DNA of 64,000 nucleotides from Chryseobacterium populi (GTDB lineage: Bacteria > Bacteroidota > Bacteroidia > Flavobacteriales > Weeksellaceae), in contig NZ_AKJY01000027.1 of assembly GCF_000282115.1 (NCBI RefSeq), forward strand, positions 1-64,000, read 5' to 3'. A program made the translations under genes and the position numbers. Positions 44,073-51,863 of the stretch are shown in pieces (positions within the stretch are counted from its first letter, which is position 1; each line of letters starts with the position of its first letter). The notes under the pieces were generated by a model, which did not search any database, was not told the DNA's origin, and worked only from the letters and a program-made list of their open reading frames with translations.

Positions 44073-44132
44073 AATTCCCCTCCCACGGAGGGGTGGCGAA
44101 AATTCTAACAGAATTTTTGACGGGGTGGTTAA
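44073..44132 (+). repeat. 60-nt twin-hairpin repeat, copy 2
   Basis: Hairpin 1 CCCCTCC-CAC-GGAGGGG and hairpin 2 AAAATTCT-AAC-AGAATTTT keep the stems of copy 1 exactly, while both triloops are fully changed. It lies between the DUF5686 stop and the small gene at 44153. Confidence 0.85.
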
Positions 44133-44152
44133 CAACAATTAAATATTTCAAC

Positions 44153-44386
44153 ATGCAAAAAATAGAAATAAAAGCAGATCAGTTTTTTGAATTATTAAAA
44201 TTAAAAGATACCTCAATGTGGGAAATCTTTGCCCAGATGATCGACGGAAATGAAAAAGAAATTATCTTCCTCAATCATGAAGACAAAATCCTTTTCAACT
44301 ATATTCTGCCAACAGCACAGGAAAAACTGGAAGAAGACAGAAAGGAATTTTCAAAACAGTTTTCTGAGAAGCTGGGTAGTTTTTAG
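44153..44386 (+). CDS. Small acidic protein, function unknown
   Basis: The 77-residue soluble protein (MQKIEIKADQFFELLKLK...) is charged and mainly helical with no signal peptide or membrane segment. A longer reading of the frame would start inside the twin-hairpin repeat, so ATG 44153 is the sound choice. No family was recognised. Its stop overlaps the edge of a small heptamer-type hairpin, and it is convergent with folP. Confidence 0.6.
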   Translation: MQKIEIKADQFFELLKLKDTSMWEIFAQMIDGNEKEIIFLNHEDKILFNYILPTAQEKLEEDRKEFSKQFSEKLGSF

Positions 44387-44425
44387 AGTTATGAATGATA
44401 ACTCATAACTCATCATTCATAACTC
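44386..44425. repeat. Heptamer-phased inverted repeat, locus 5
   Basis: 14-bp perfect stem (44386-44399 with 44412-44425) with a 12-nt loop made of the same 7-nt units. It overlaps the end of folP (stop at 44424) and may terminate both convergent genes. Confidence 0.65.
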
Positions 44426-45269
44426 ATAATTTTACAAACTTCTGAATCGTTTTTTTGGCTTCGGCAACATCATGGACCCTCAGGATTTTTGCCCCCTGCT
44501 TCAGAACTTTCATATGAAGTTTCTGTGTTTCTTCGTTGATATCCAAAGGCGATTTTCCGAGCGGTTTATATATGAATGATTTTCTTGAAATACCAATTAA
44601 TAAAGGAAATTTTTCAAACCCAAGATATTCTACTTCATCGATCATTTTCATCTGATCTTCAATGGTTTTCCCAAATCCGAAACCGGGATCCAGAATGATA
44701 TCTTTCACTCCTTTTTGCAACAGTTCATTTATTTTTCCTGAAAAATACCGGTTAATTTCCATGGTAATATCTTCAAATCTGATTCTTTCATGCATTGTCC
44801 CGTAAGATGGATTAACATGCATCAGGATGTAAGGAAGTCCGGTTTCAGCAGCAGTATCAAACATTGTATCATCGTACTGCCCTCCCGAAATATCATTAAT
44901 CAGATCAATCCCTTCATTATAACCGAACCTCACTGTTTCCGAATAAAAAGTATCCAACGAAATGAGGGCTTCTGGAAATTTTTTTTTAATCTGGGAAATA
45001 ATCGTTCCGATTCTTCCTATTTCCTCTGTACTGCTTAAAAACTCCGCATTAGGACGTGTGGATTGAGGACCGATATCGATAATTTCTGCGCCGTCTTTTA
45101 ACAGTTTTTCTGTATGTTGCAAGGCTGATTTTTCATTATTAAACTTTCCGCCATCCGAAAACGAATCCGGAGTAAGGTTTAAAATCCCCATAATTCTGGG
45201 TATATTCAGATCAATTAATTTACCGTTGCAGTTTAACGAATGAGTATTCGATGATAAATGATTTCGCAT
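44424..45269 (-). CDS. folP: Dihydropteroate synthase
   Basis: The 281-residue TIM-barrel enzyme joins p-aminobenzoate to dihydropterin pyrophosphate in folate synthesis. Both signatures are present: IMGILNLTPDSFSDGG (about 26-41) and AEIIDIGPQSTRPN (about 61-74). ILDPGFGFGKTIEDQ and LIGISRKSFI, the pterin and pABA site elements, follow. IGPQSTRPN has Gln in place of the common glutamate or glycine, a minor variant. The -7 box lies 4 nt from the ATG, so the mRNA is probably leaderless. Confidence 0.95.
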   Translation of the reverse strand: MRNHLSSNTHSLNCNGKLIDLNIPRIMGILNLTPDSFSDGGKFNNEKSALQHTEKLLKDGAEIIDIGPQSTRPNAEFLSSTEEIGRIGTIISQIKKKFPEALISLDTFYSETVRFGYNEGIDLINDISGGQYDDTMFDTAAETGLPYILMHVNPSYGTMHERIRFEDITMEINRYFSGKINELLQKGVKDIILDPGFGFGKTIEDQMKMIDEVEYLGFEKFPLLIGISRKSFIYKPLGKSPLDINEETQKLHMKVLKQGAKILRVHDVAEAKKTIQKFVKL

Positions 45270-45273
45270 ACTG

Positions 45274-45281
45274 CAAAATTA
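45274..45281 (-). promoter_or_regulatory. -7 box TAATTTTG for folP
   Basis: Only CAGT separates this minus-strand box from ATG 45269. It is a strong candidate for leaderless transcription. Confidence 0.6.
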
Positions 45282-45305
45282 AAAACTTTTGGGAGTTATA
45301 AGTTA

Positions 45306-45436
45306 GAGTGATGAGTTATAAATTATGAGTGATGAATTATCTGGAATAAATAACAGACAAGGATAATTTAAACTCTCATCTAAAATCCTTTTCTCAACCA
45401 TCAAACTCATCACTCATAATTTATAACTCATCACTC
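45306..45436. repeat. Heptamer-phased inverted repeat, locus 6
   Basis: The longest perfect arms of the family: 30 bp (45306-45335 with 45407-45436), again in 7-nt steps (GAGTGAT, GAGTTAT, AAATTAT). It lies between the divergent folP and DUF1599 genes. Confidence 0.8.
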
Positions 45437-45477
45437 AAAAATTTCCCCCTCATTCCCGTTACCTAAAACCGAATTCG

Positions 45478-45485
45478 TATATTTG
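45478..45485 (+). promoter_or_regulatory. -7 box TATATTTG for the DUF1599 operon
   Basis: Ends 17 nt upstream of ATG 45503. Confidence 0.6.
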
Positions 45486-45502
45486 AAAGATTAAGAGAAT
45501 TT

Positions 45503-46069
45503 ATGTTAAAAACTTCAATACAGTTCCAGAAAGTTATTGTTCAGTGCCGGGATCTTTTCAGTAAAAAAATGCAGGATTACGGTGCTGCATGGAGGGTGTT
45601 AAGGCCAAGCTCCATTACAGACCAGATTTACATCAAAGTAAACAGAATCCGTACGTTACAAATGACTGATAAAAGAATGGTGGATGAGAATGAAGAAGAT
45701 GAATTCATTGCTATTGTGAACTACTCTATCATCGGGCTTATTCAGCTTGAGAAAGGCCTTTCAAATGATTTTAACGAGAATAATGACGAGATTTTAAGCC
45801 TTTATGATAAATATGCCAATGAAGCCAGAGCCTTAATGGAAAAGAAAAATCATGATTACGGGGAAGCCTGGAGGGATATGAGGATTTCATCCATTACAGA
45901 TCTTATTTACCAGAAAGTCCTCAGAACAAAGCAGATTGAAGACAATCAGGGAAAAACAATCGTTTCTGAAGGATTGGATGCCAATTATTTCGATATGCTG
46001 AATTATGCTGTATTCTGTCTTATAAAATTCTCTGAAAAGGAAAACAATTTCGAACCCAAAACTATTTAA
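45503..46069 (+). CDS. DUF1599 protein with internal duplication
   Basis: The 188-residue protein consists of two similar halves offset by 93 residues: KKMQDYGAAW...SSITDQIYIKV (about 21-46) and KKNHDYGEAW...SSITDLIYQKV (about 114-139). Each half keeps a charged DYG-x-AWR motif and an NY(S/A) helix later on. DUF1599 resembles a nucleotide-binding all-alpha fold (MazG/nucleotide-hydrolase-like), but I infer this only from the EDEF/DYG pattern. It is followed after 1 nt by the BT_3928 gene and is likely cotranscribed. Confidence 0.85.
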   Translation: MLKTSIQFQKVIVQCRDLFSKKMQDYGAAWRVLRPSSITDQIYIKVNRIRTLQMTDKRMVDENEEDEFIAIVNYSIIGLIQLEKGLSNDFNENNDEILSLYDKYANEARALMEKKNHDYGEAWRDMRISSITDLIYQKVLRTKQIEDNQGKTIVSEGLDANYFDMLNYAVFCLIKFSEKENNFEPKTI

Positions 46070-46070
46070 C

Positions 46071-47177
46071 ATGATCAAAGGTTTATTACGTTTCATTATT
46101 GCCGTTATTTTTATTCTGTCAGGCTTTGTAAAAGCAGTAGATCTGGTAGGATTCTCCTTTAAAATGGAAGAATATTTTTCACCTGCTGTTTTCAATATGC
46201 CATTTTTTGAAAAATTTGCACTTCTGTTTTCTATAATTGTAGTGGTATTGGAGCTTTTCTTAGGATTTATGCTTTTAGTAAAGCTGAAACTTAAATTTAC
46301 CCTTTCAGCATTGATTGTACTCTGCATATTTTTCGGTTTTCTTACTTTTTACTCAGCTTATTATAATGTAGTGACAGACTGCGGATGTTTTGGGGATGCG
46401 ATCAAATTTACCCCTTGGCAGAGCTTTATTAAAGATGTTGTTCTTTTGGCCGGCTTAATTATTTTATTTGTTTTATACCGGAAAGATTTTGTCAGAAAAG
46501 ATGAGTACAGTAATACAAAAAAATCTCCATCCAAATTCAAATACTGGTTATTAGGTCTGTTTTCATTGGCTATGGTATACATTATGGCCCAGGGAATCTT
46601 GCATGAACCGTTAATTGATTTCCGCGATTATAAGATCGGAACCGATATCAAAAGTGAAAAAGAAAAAATTGCTAAAAATCCGTCTGAATACAAAACTTTT
46701 TACTCTCTTAAAAATCAGAAAACAGGAGAAGTTTTAAAAGTTAACCAGGACGATTATATTAAAGAAACAAAATACTGGGCAGAAGGTTCTCCATGGAAAA
46801 TCGAGGAAGGAAAAAATGAATCTGTCCTGGTAAAAGAAGGCTATAAATCTGAGATCGTTAAATTTAAAATAGAAGATCCTACAGGAATCGAACTTACAGA
46901 AGAAATCATCAAAGCTCCGAAAGCTATTTTAGTTTTTTCCTATCATCCAAAAGATGTTCCGGCTGACCTTCTTCAAAAAGTTGAGGCAAAAGTAAATGCT
47001 CAGAAAGGAGCAGTCATTTATGGTGTTTCGACGGATCAGAATACTTTTAAAACCATTAAGAATGCAATGATGGACGGAACTGCCATCAAAACCATAGCCC
47101 GAAGCAACCCGTTTGTACTGATCCTTCAAAATGGTAAAATTGCAGATAAGCAGCCTGGAAAAGATTATATTAAATAA
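46071..47177 (+). CDS. BT_3928-type DoxX/MauE-like membrane protein
   Basis: The 368-residue protein has four N-terminal membrane segments of the DoxX/MauE type (about 1-140) with the redox-like DCGCFGD (103-109), a further membrane helix near 160-178 (WLLGLFSLAMVYIMAQG), and a C-terminal thioredoxin-like domain (about 275-368: APKAILVFSYHPKDVPADLL, then VYGVSTDQ as far as can be judged). The family function is unestablished. Respiratory or disulfide redox chemistry is suggested by the motifs. It lies 1 nt after DUF1599. Confidence 0.85.
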   Translation: MIKGLLRFIIAVIFILSGFVKAVDLVGFSFKMEEYFSPAVFNMPFFEKFALLFSIIVVVLELFLGFMLLVKLKLKFTLSALIVLCIFFGFLTFYSAYYNVVTDCGCFGDAIKFTPWQSFIKDVVLLAGLIILFVLYRKDFVRKDEYSNTKKSPSKFKYWLLGLFSLAMVYIMAQGILHEPLIDFRDYKIGTDIKSEKEKIAKNPSEYKTFYSLKNQKTGEVLKVNQDDYIKETKYWAEGSPWKIEEGKNESVLVKEGYKSEIVKFKIEDPTGIELTEEIIKAPKAILVFSYHPKDVPADLLQKVEAKVNAQKGAVIYGVSTDQNTFKTIKNAMMDGTAIKTIARSNPFVLILQNGKIADKQPGKDYIK

Positions 47178-47247
47178 GTTAAAACGATCAGTTGTGAATG
47201 GTGAATAATCACCCAAAACTATACAATTATCAAAATTAAACATACTC

Positions 47248-47598
47248 ATGCAAAAATCAAATAAGCCCATTGCCGGTTACCATTTATTAATGATACTTTC
47301 TTCTGTTGACGGAGAATTTGCACCTGAAGAAGGAATGCTTATTCAGCAATATCTGGCAGACGAATTTCCTTTTAAAATAAATCTCGATAACGAGCTGGAG
47401 ACAATTGCCTTACTTCAGCCGGAAGAATGGAAAGATCATTTTGAGTTTCATGCCCGCTGTTTTCATGATGATTCTACAGAAGAAGAGCGTGTAAATTTTG
47501 CAAAATTTGCTAAGAGCCTCATCAAAGCCGATCATAAAGTAACTGATGAAGAGCATACTTTTTATAAGCTTTTAAAAAATATGTGGCATCTCGAATAA
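47248..47598 (+). CDS. TerB-like small protein
   Basis: The 116-residue protein is all helical with SSVDGEFAPEEGMLIQQYL and SLIKADHKVTDEEHTFY, the paired acidic helix pattern of the TerB/tellurite-resistance fold. Its 3' end overlaps the upstream in-frame extension of the next ORF, but not that gene's true start. It probably belongs to the DUF1599-BT_3928 unit. No specific function can be assigned. Confidence 0.75.
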   Translation: MQKSNKPIAGYHLLMILSSVDGEFAPEEGMLIQQYLADEFPFKINLDNELETIALLQPEEWKDHFEFHARCFHDDSTEEERVNFAKFAKSLIKADHKVTDEEHTFYKLLKNMWHLE

Positions 47599-47624
47599 CC
47601 GCTTACACCAAACAAAATATAACA

Positions 47625-49751
47625 ATGAGAAAATTTTATTTAGGATTATTAATCATGAGTGCTTCTACAATTCAGGCTCAGAAATTTCCTGATCTTAAAG
47701 CTCCCATCGCGGAAAAACAGGAACATATCAGAGAAATACACGGAGATAAAGTAAATGATCCCTACTACTGGATGATCGATTATTTCAAAAAAGGAAAAGA
47801 TTCCACAAAAATTGTTGACTACCTGAAAGCAGAAAACAGCTACTGGGAGGGGATGATGAAAGATACAGAACCTTTTAGGGATAAACTTTTCCAGGAAATG
47901 AAAGCCAGAATCAAGGAAAAAGATGAATCTGTTCCTACTTTTAAAAACGGATATTATTACTATACCCGAACAGAAACCGGAAAACAGTACTTCAAGTATT
48001 GCAGAAAAAAAGGAAGCCTTAATGCTCCTGAAGAAATTATCCTGGATGTTGACCAGCTTGCTGAAGGACATCCGTATTATTCTGCTTCAGGATTTAGCAT
48101 AAGTCCGGATAACAGCAAAATAGTTTATGGTGTAGATGATGTTTCCAGAAGACAGTATAAATTATTTCTGAAAGACCTGTCCACAGGAAAAACAACTGAT
48201 CTAGGCATTAAAAACACAGAAGGAGATGCAGTATGGGCCAATGATAATAAAACTCTCTACTATACAGAAAATAATCCTGTAACCCTATTATCTGAAAAGA
48301 TCAAAAGGCATACACTGGGAACAGATCCGGGAAAAGATGCTGTGGTTTATGAAGAAAAAGATAAATCCAATTATATCGGTGTAGAAAAATCAAAGAACGA
48401 AAAATTTATTCTGATTTATTCTGCTGCCACTACCTCGTCTGAAACAAGATACCTGAATGCAGATAATCCCAATGGAACATTCAGGGTTTTTCAGCCAAGG
48501 ATAAAAGATGTATTGTATACCATAACTCCTTTGGAAGATAAGTTCCTGATCACAACCAATAAAGATGCCTTAAACTTTAAAGTGGTAGAAACTCCTTTAG
48601 ATAAAACAGGTGTTGAGAACTGGAAGGATTTTATTCCTCACAGAAAAGATGTATTGATGCAGGGAATCAGTGAGTTTAAAAACTATCTGGTTTTCAGTGA
48701 GAGGCAAAACGGCCTGTCCCAGTTGGTGATCTTCGACAGAAAAACAGGTAAAAAGGAGTTTGTAAAATTTGATGAGCCCACCTATACCGTATCTCCCGCA
48801 GGAAATCCGGAGTATAATACGGATAATTTCCGTTTCGGATATACTTCTATGATCACACCAAGCTCTCAATTTGAGCAGGATTTAAAAACCGGAAAAAGGA
48901 CATTACTAAAACAGCAGGAAGTTCTTGGGGGTTACAATAAAGATAATTATGTAACAGAAAGACTTTTTGCTACAGCAAAAGACGGCACCCAAATCCCTCT
49001 TTCCATTGTTTACAAAAAAGGATTTAAGAGGAATGGGAACAGTCCATTATTGCTTTATGCTTATGGCTCTTACGGAAATTCTTCAAATGCATCTTTCAGC
49101 AGCCCCAGATTAAGTCTTTTAGACAGAGGCTTTGTTTACGTAATGGCTCATATCCGTGGCGGCCAGGAAATGGGCAGACAGTGGTATGAAGACGGTAAAA
49201 TGATGAAAAAGAAAAATACTTTTACAGACTTCATTGATGCAGGGGAATATCTGGTTAAAGAAAAATATACCTCGCCAAAACATATGTATGCTCAGGGAGG
49301 AAGCGCCGGAGGTTTGCTGATGGGGGCTATCGTTAATATGAGCCCCAATCTGTGGAATGGTGCAATTGCTCATGTTCCGTTTGTGGATGTAGTGAATACA
49401 ATGCTTGATGAAAGTATTCCATTGACAACCAACGAATACGACGAATGGGGAAATCCCAATAACAAAGAGGCTTATTTCTATATGAAATCCTATTCTCCGT
49501 ATGAAAATGTAGAAAAGAAAAATTACCCTAATCTTTTGGTAACAACAGGTTTACACGATTCTCAGGTGCAATATTTTGAACCCGCAAAATGGGTGGCAAA
49601 GCTGAGAGATATGAAAACCGACAAAAATATATTATTATTAAAAACAGATATGGCTTATGGCCACGGTGGTGCTTCAGGAAGATTTGATTACCTGAAGGAT
49701 ACAGCTCTGGTCTATGCTTTTATGTTTAAATTAGAAGGAATTAATCAATAA
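47625..49751 (+). CDS. S9 family prolyl oligopeptidase (oligopeptidase B-like), secreted
   Basis: The 708-residue serine peptidase has a signal peptide (MRKFYLGLLIMSASTIQAQ), an N-terminal beta-propeller (about 60-440) and a C-terminal alpha/beta hydrolase. The nucleophile is S560 in QGGSAGG, the aspartate lies in TGLHDSQV, and the histidine lies in YGHGGASGRF. MAHIRGGQEMGRQWYEDGK is typical of oligopeptidase B (PtrB). Family members cut short peptides after basic residues. Location is probably periplasmic. ATG 47625 is preferred to a start 42 nt upstream that overlaps the previous gene and would hide the signal peptide. Confidence 0.92.
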   Translation: MRKFYLGLLIMSASTIQAQKFPDLKAPIAEKQEHIREIHGDKVNDPYYWMIDYFKKGKDSTKIVDYLKAENSYWEGMMKDTEPFRDKLFQEMKARIKEKDESVPTFKNGYYYYTRTETGKQYFKYCRKKGSLNAPEEIILDVDQLAEGHPYYSASGFSISPDNSKIVYGVDDVSRRQYKLFLKDLSTGKTTDLGIKNTEGDAVWANDNKTLYYTENNPVTLLSEKIKRHTLGTDPGKDAVVYEEKDKSNYIGVEKSKNEKFILIYSAATTSSETRYLNADNPNGTFRVFQPRIKDVLYTITPLEDKFLITTNKDALNFKVVETPLDKTGVENWKDFIPHRKDVLMQGISEFKNYLVFSERQNGLSQLVIFDRKTGKKEFVKFDEPTYTVSPAGNPEYNTDNFRFGYTSMITPSSQFEQDLKTGKRTLLKQQEVLGGYNKDNYVTERLFATAKDGTQIPLSIVYKKGFKRNGNSPLLLYAYGSYGNSSNASFSSPRLSLLDRGFVYVMAHIRGGQEMGRQWYEDGKMMKKKNTFTDFIDAGEYLVKEKYTSPKHMYAQGGSAGGLLMGAIVNMSPNLWNGAIAHVPFVDVVNTMLDESIPLTTNEYDEWGNPNNKEAYFYMKSYSPYENVEKKNYPNLLVTTGLHDSQVQYFEPAKWVAKLRDMKTDKNILLLKTDMAYGHGGASGRFDYLKDTALVYAFMFKLEGINQ

Positions 49752-49759
49752 ATTATAAT

Positions 49760-49767
49760 TAAATTTG
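49760..49767 (+). promoter_or_regulatory. -7 box TAAATTTG for the AAA/TOPRIM module
   Basis: Ends 33 nt upstream of ATG 49801 and gives the module its own promoter, separate from the S9 peptidase gene. Confidence 0.6.
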
Positions 49768-49800
49768 TTTTGCACTTCTTAAAACAACAATTTTGACAAA

Positions 49801-51189
49801 ATGATTACAAAGATTAAAATAAACGGATTTAAATCATTTCATAACTTTGAAATGACTTTTACCCCATTTACTATAATCGCAGGTACAAATGCTTCTGGTA
49901 AAAGTAATCTTTTTGATGCTTTAGAGCTATTGTCAAAACTTGCAGAATCTGATAATATAAAAAAAGCACTTCAAAGCCAAAGAGGAGATTTTTTAGAATT
50001 ATTTAGCATGTATGATAAAGGTATATATGCAGATGTAATGGAATTTGAGGTAGAAATGCTTGTGAATCAAAAAGTAAAAGATGCATGGGGTAATGAAGCT
50101 GTTTTAAAATATACTAGGCTTCAATATCAATTGAAACTAAAAAGATTTGTAAACCCATCTGGATTAGATGATATTGCTGTAATTCATGAAAAACTTATTA
50201 ACTTAAAAAAAGATAATGAAGACTTATGGATTAAAATAATTCCAAAAAATAAAATTGAATTATGGAGGCCAAAAGTAGATGGAAATAGAAAAGGAAAACC
50301 CTATTTAGATACAATTAATAAAAATAGTATTGATACAGTAGTTATTCATCAAGATGGATCAAAAGGGACTTTCCGCCAAATACCAATTGTTAATGCTAAT
50401 AGAACGGTTTTAAGTAGTATTGATAATGTTGATTTTAAACATGTACTAGCCGCAAAAGAAGAGATGAAATCTTGGAAGTTTCTACAATTAAACCCCGATG
50501 ATTTAAGAGAACCAACTAACAAAAGTAACGGGGAAGATGAAATTACAAGTTCTGGTAAAAATTTGGCAGCCGCTTTATATAGGATTTCTCTTAATAATGA
50601 CTTTGCACTAAAGGAGATTTCCAGAAAATTGAATAAATTTCTTCCTCAATTTATTGATGTAAAAGTTTTTGATGATAAAGAAAATCGTCAATTTATCATA
50701 AAGTTAATTGATGTTGATAAAAAGGAATACACGTCACGTGTACTTTCAGAAGGAACATTAAGAATTCTAACATTATGTATTTTAGAATATGATGATAACT
50801 TTGGAAGTTTATTATGTTTTGAAGAACCTGAAAATGGAATACATCCTGCTAGAATTTCTACAATGTTAGATTTATTGGCAGATCTCAGCACAGATTTTTC
50901 TGATAATGAACTGCCTTTAAAACAAGTAATTGTAAATACTCATTCTTCTGTTCTAGTCGGTAATTTCTGGGCCACTTATGGGAACGATGAAAATAAGTCT
51001 TTATGGTTTAGTAAAATGGTTACAAAAATTGATTTTTTTGGAGATAACAAAATAAAATTTGAAACCACAAAGCTATCGCCTGTTGATAAAAACTTTATTG
51101 CTGAATTATTCACAGATAGAAAAGTCTCAATAGTAGAAGTTCAAGATTATTTAGACAAAGGAAATTTTTCTTCAGTAAATGAAAAGTAG
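49801..51189 (+). CDS. SMC/RecF-like AAA ATPase of a candidate two-gene defence module
   Basis: The 462-residue ABC-fold ATPase (AAA_15/AAA_21 type) has Walker A GTNASGKSN (28-36), signature LSEGTLR (315-321), Walker B LLCFEEPENGIHP (337-349) and switch histidine H381 in VNTHSSVL, separated by a long helical insert (about 60-250). This split arrangement is that of RecF/OLD/RloA/AriA-type ATPases, which often activate a partner nuclease upon phage infection. It overlaps the next gene, a TOPRIM-like protein, by 11 nt. Base composition is clearly lower in GC than the neighbours. Membership in any named system is not proven. Confidence 0.85.
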   Translation: MITKIKINGFKSFHNFEMTFTPFTIIAGTNASGKSNLFDALELLSKLAESDNIKKALQSQRGDFLELFSMYDKGIYADVMEFEVEMLVNQKVKDAWGNEAVLKYTRLQYQLKLKRFVNPSGLDDIAVIHEKLINLKKDNEDLWIKIIPKNKIELWRPKVDGNRKGKPYLDTINKNSIDTVVIHQDGSKGTFRQIPIVNANRTVLSSIDNVDFKHVLAAKEEMKSWKFLQLNPDDLREPTNKSNGEDEITSSGKNLAAALYRISLNNDFALKEISRKLNKFLPQFIDVKVFDDKENRQFIIKLIDVDKKEYTSRVLSEGTLRILTLCILEYDDNFGSLLCFEEPENGIHPARISTMLDLLADLSTDFSDNELPLKQVIVNTHSSVLVGNFWATYGNDENKSLWFSKMVTKIDFFGDNKIKFETTKLSPVDKNFIAELFTDRKVSIVEVQDYLDKGNFSSVNEK

Positions 51190-51856
51190 TCAATTATTTA
51201 TAGGAGTAATCTCCGAAGGTCCCACAGATAATAGATTTTTATTTTCTATAGTAAAACGGTCTATAGATGAAATAATTTTCGCATACGGCGGGACAACTGA
51301 AATATATATTGAAGAAATTAAAAAAGATACGGGAAAATCTTTTGTAAATCAAATTATTGATGCAAATAGAAATCATCATAGAGAAAACTTTATAAACATT
51401 CTTTTAATACATAATGATTCTGATCATAAAGATGACTCTAAAGTATTAAATGATAAATTCAACCCCTTGATGGATGAGATAAAATCAATTGATAATGAAG
51501 TAATCTGTAAAGAAATTATCCCAATAATTCCTGTTCAGATGATAGAAGCTTGGATGTTAGCCGATATAGATCTTTTTCTTGACGTAATTTCCGCAGCCAA
51601 AAATAAAGCAGATTTAAAACTTAATGGCAATCCTGAATCTTTTACTGATCCTAAAGACAAAATAAAAAAAGCTTTACAAATCATAAATCAAGAAAAACCT
51701 AAAAAAAGAAGAAAAGATTTGCAAATAAATGAATTATACCAATTAATCGGTCAAAAAATAGAAATTGAAAAATTATTAGAGCTTAATTCCTTTAGAAAAT
51801 TTCATAATAATTTAATAAGCTCTTTAAACAAATTAAAATTTATATATAAACAATAA
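51179..51856 (+). CDS. TOPRIM/DUF4276-like protein, candidate nuclease partner of the AAA ATPase
   Basis: The 225-residue protein opens with a strand and SEGPTDNRF (12-20), then has IHNDSD (78-83) and QMIEAWMLAD (120-129). A glutamate after the first strand and a DxD after the second is the TOPRIM acid pattern, and IEAWMLAD is recalled from DUF4276-type proteins. A basic C-terminal part (KPKKRRKDL) follows. It overlaps the ATPase gene by 11 nt and ends 7 nt before tpiA. The pairing suggests nuclease or primase-like effector activity. Exact family needs a profile search. Confidence 0.7.
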   Translation: MKSSQLFIGVISEGPTDNRFLFSIVKRSIDEIIFAYGGTTEIYIEEIKKDTGKSFVNQIIDANRNHHRENFINILLIHNDSDHKDDSKVLNDKFNPLMDEIKSIDNEVICKEIIPIIPVQMIEAWMLADIDLFLDVISAAKNKADLKLNGNPESFTDPKDKIKKALQIINQEKPKKRRKDLQINELYQLIGQKIEIEKLLELNSFRKFHNNLISSLNKLKFIYKQ

Positions 51857-51863
51857 ATAGTAT

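Noticed and set aside
44093..44152. N-terminal extension of the 44153 gene
   Set aside because: It is encoded by the twin-hairpin repeat, and its counterpart near 35893 has no gene, so it is unlikely to be translated.
21546..45436. CRISPR array as an explanation of the 7-nt repeat loci
   Set aside because: Units are only 7 nt, without spacers of constant length, and the arms are inverted rather than direct. No cas genes are present.
49801..51856. Gabija or Septu identity for the AAA/TOPRIM pair
   Set aside because: Gabija needs a UvrD-like helicase gene and Septu an HNH partner. Neither is present. The partner here has TOPRIM-type acids only.
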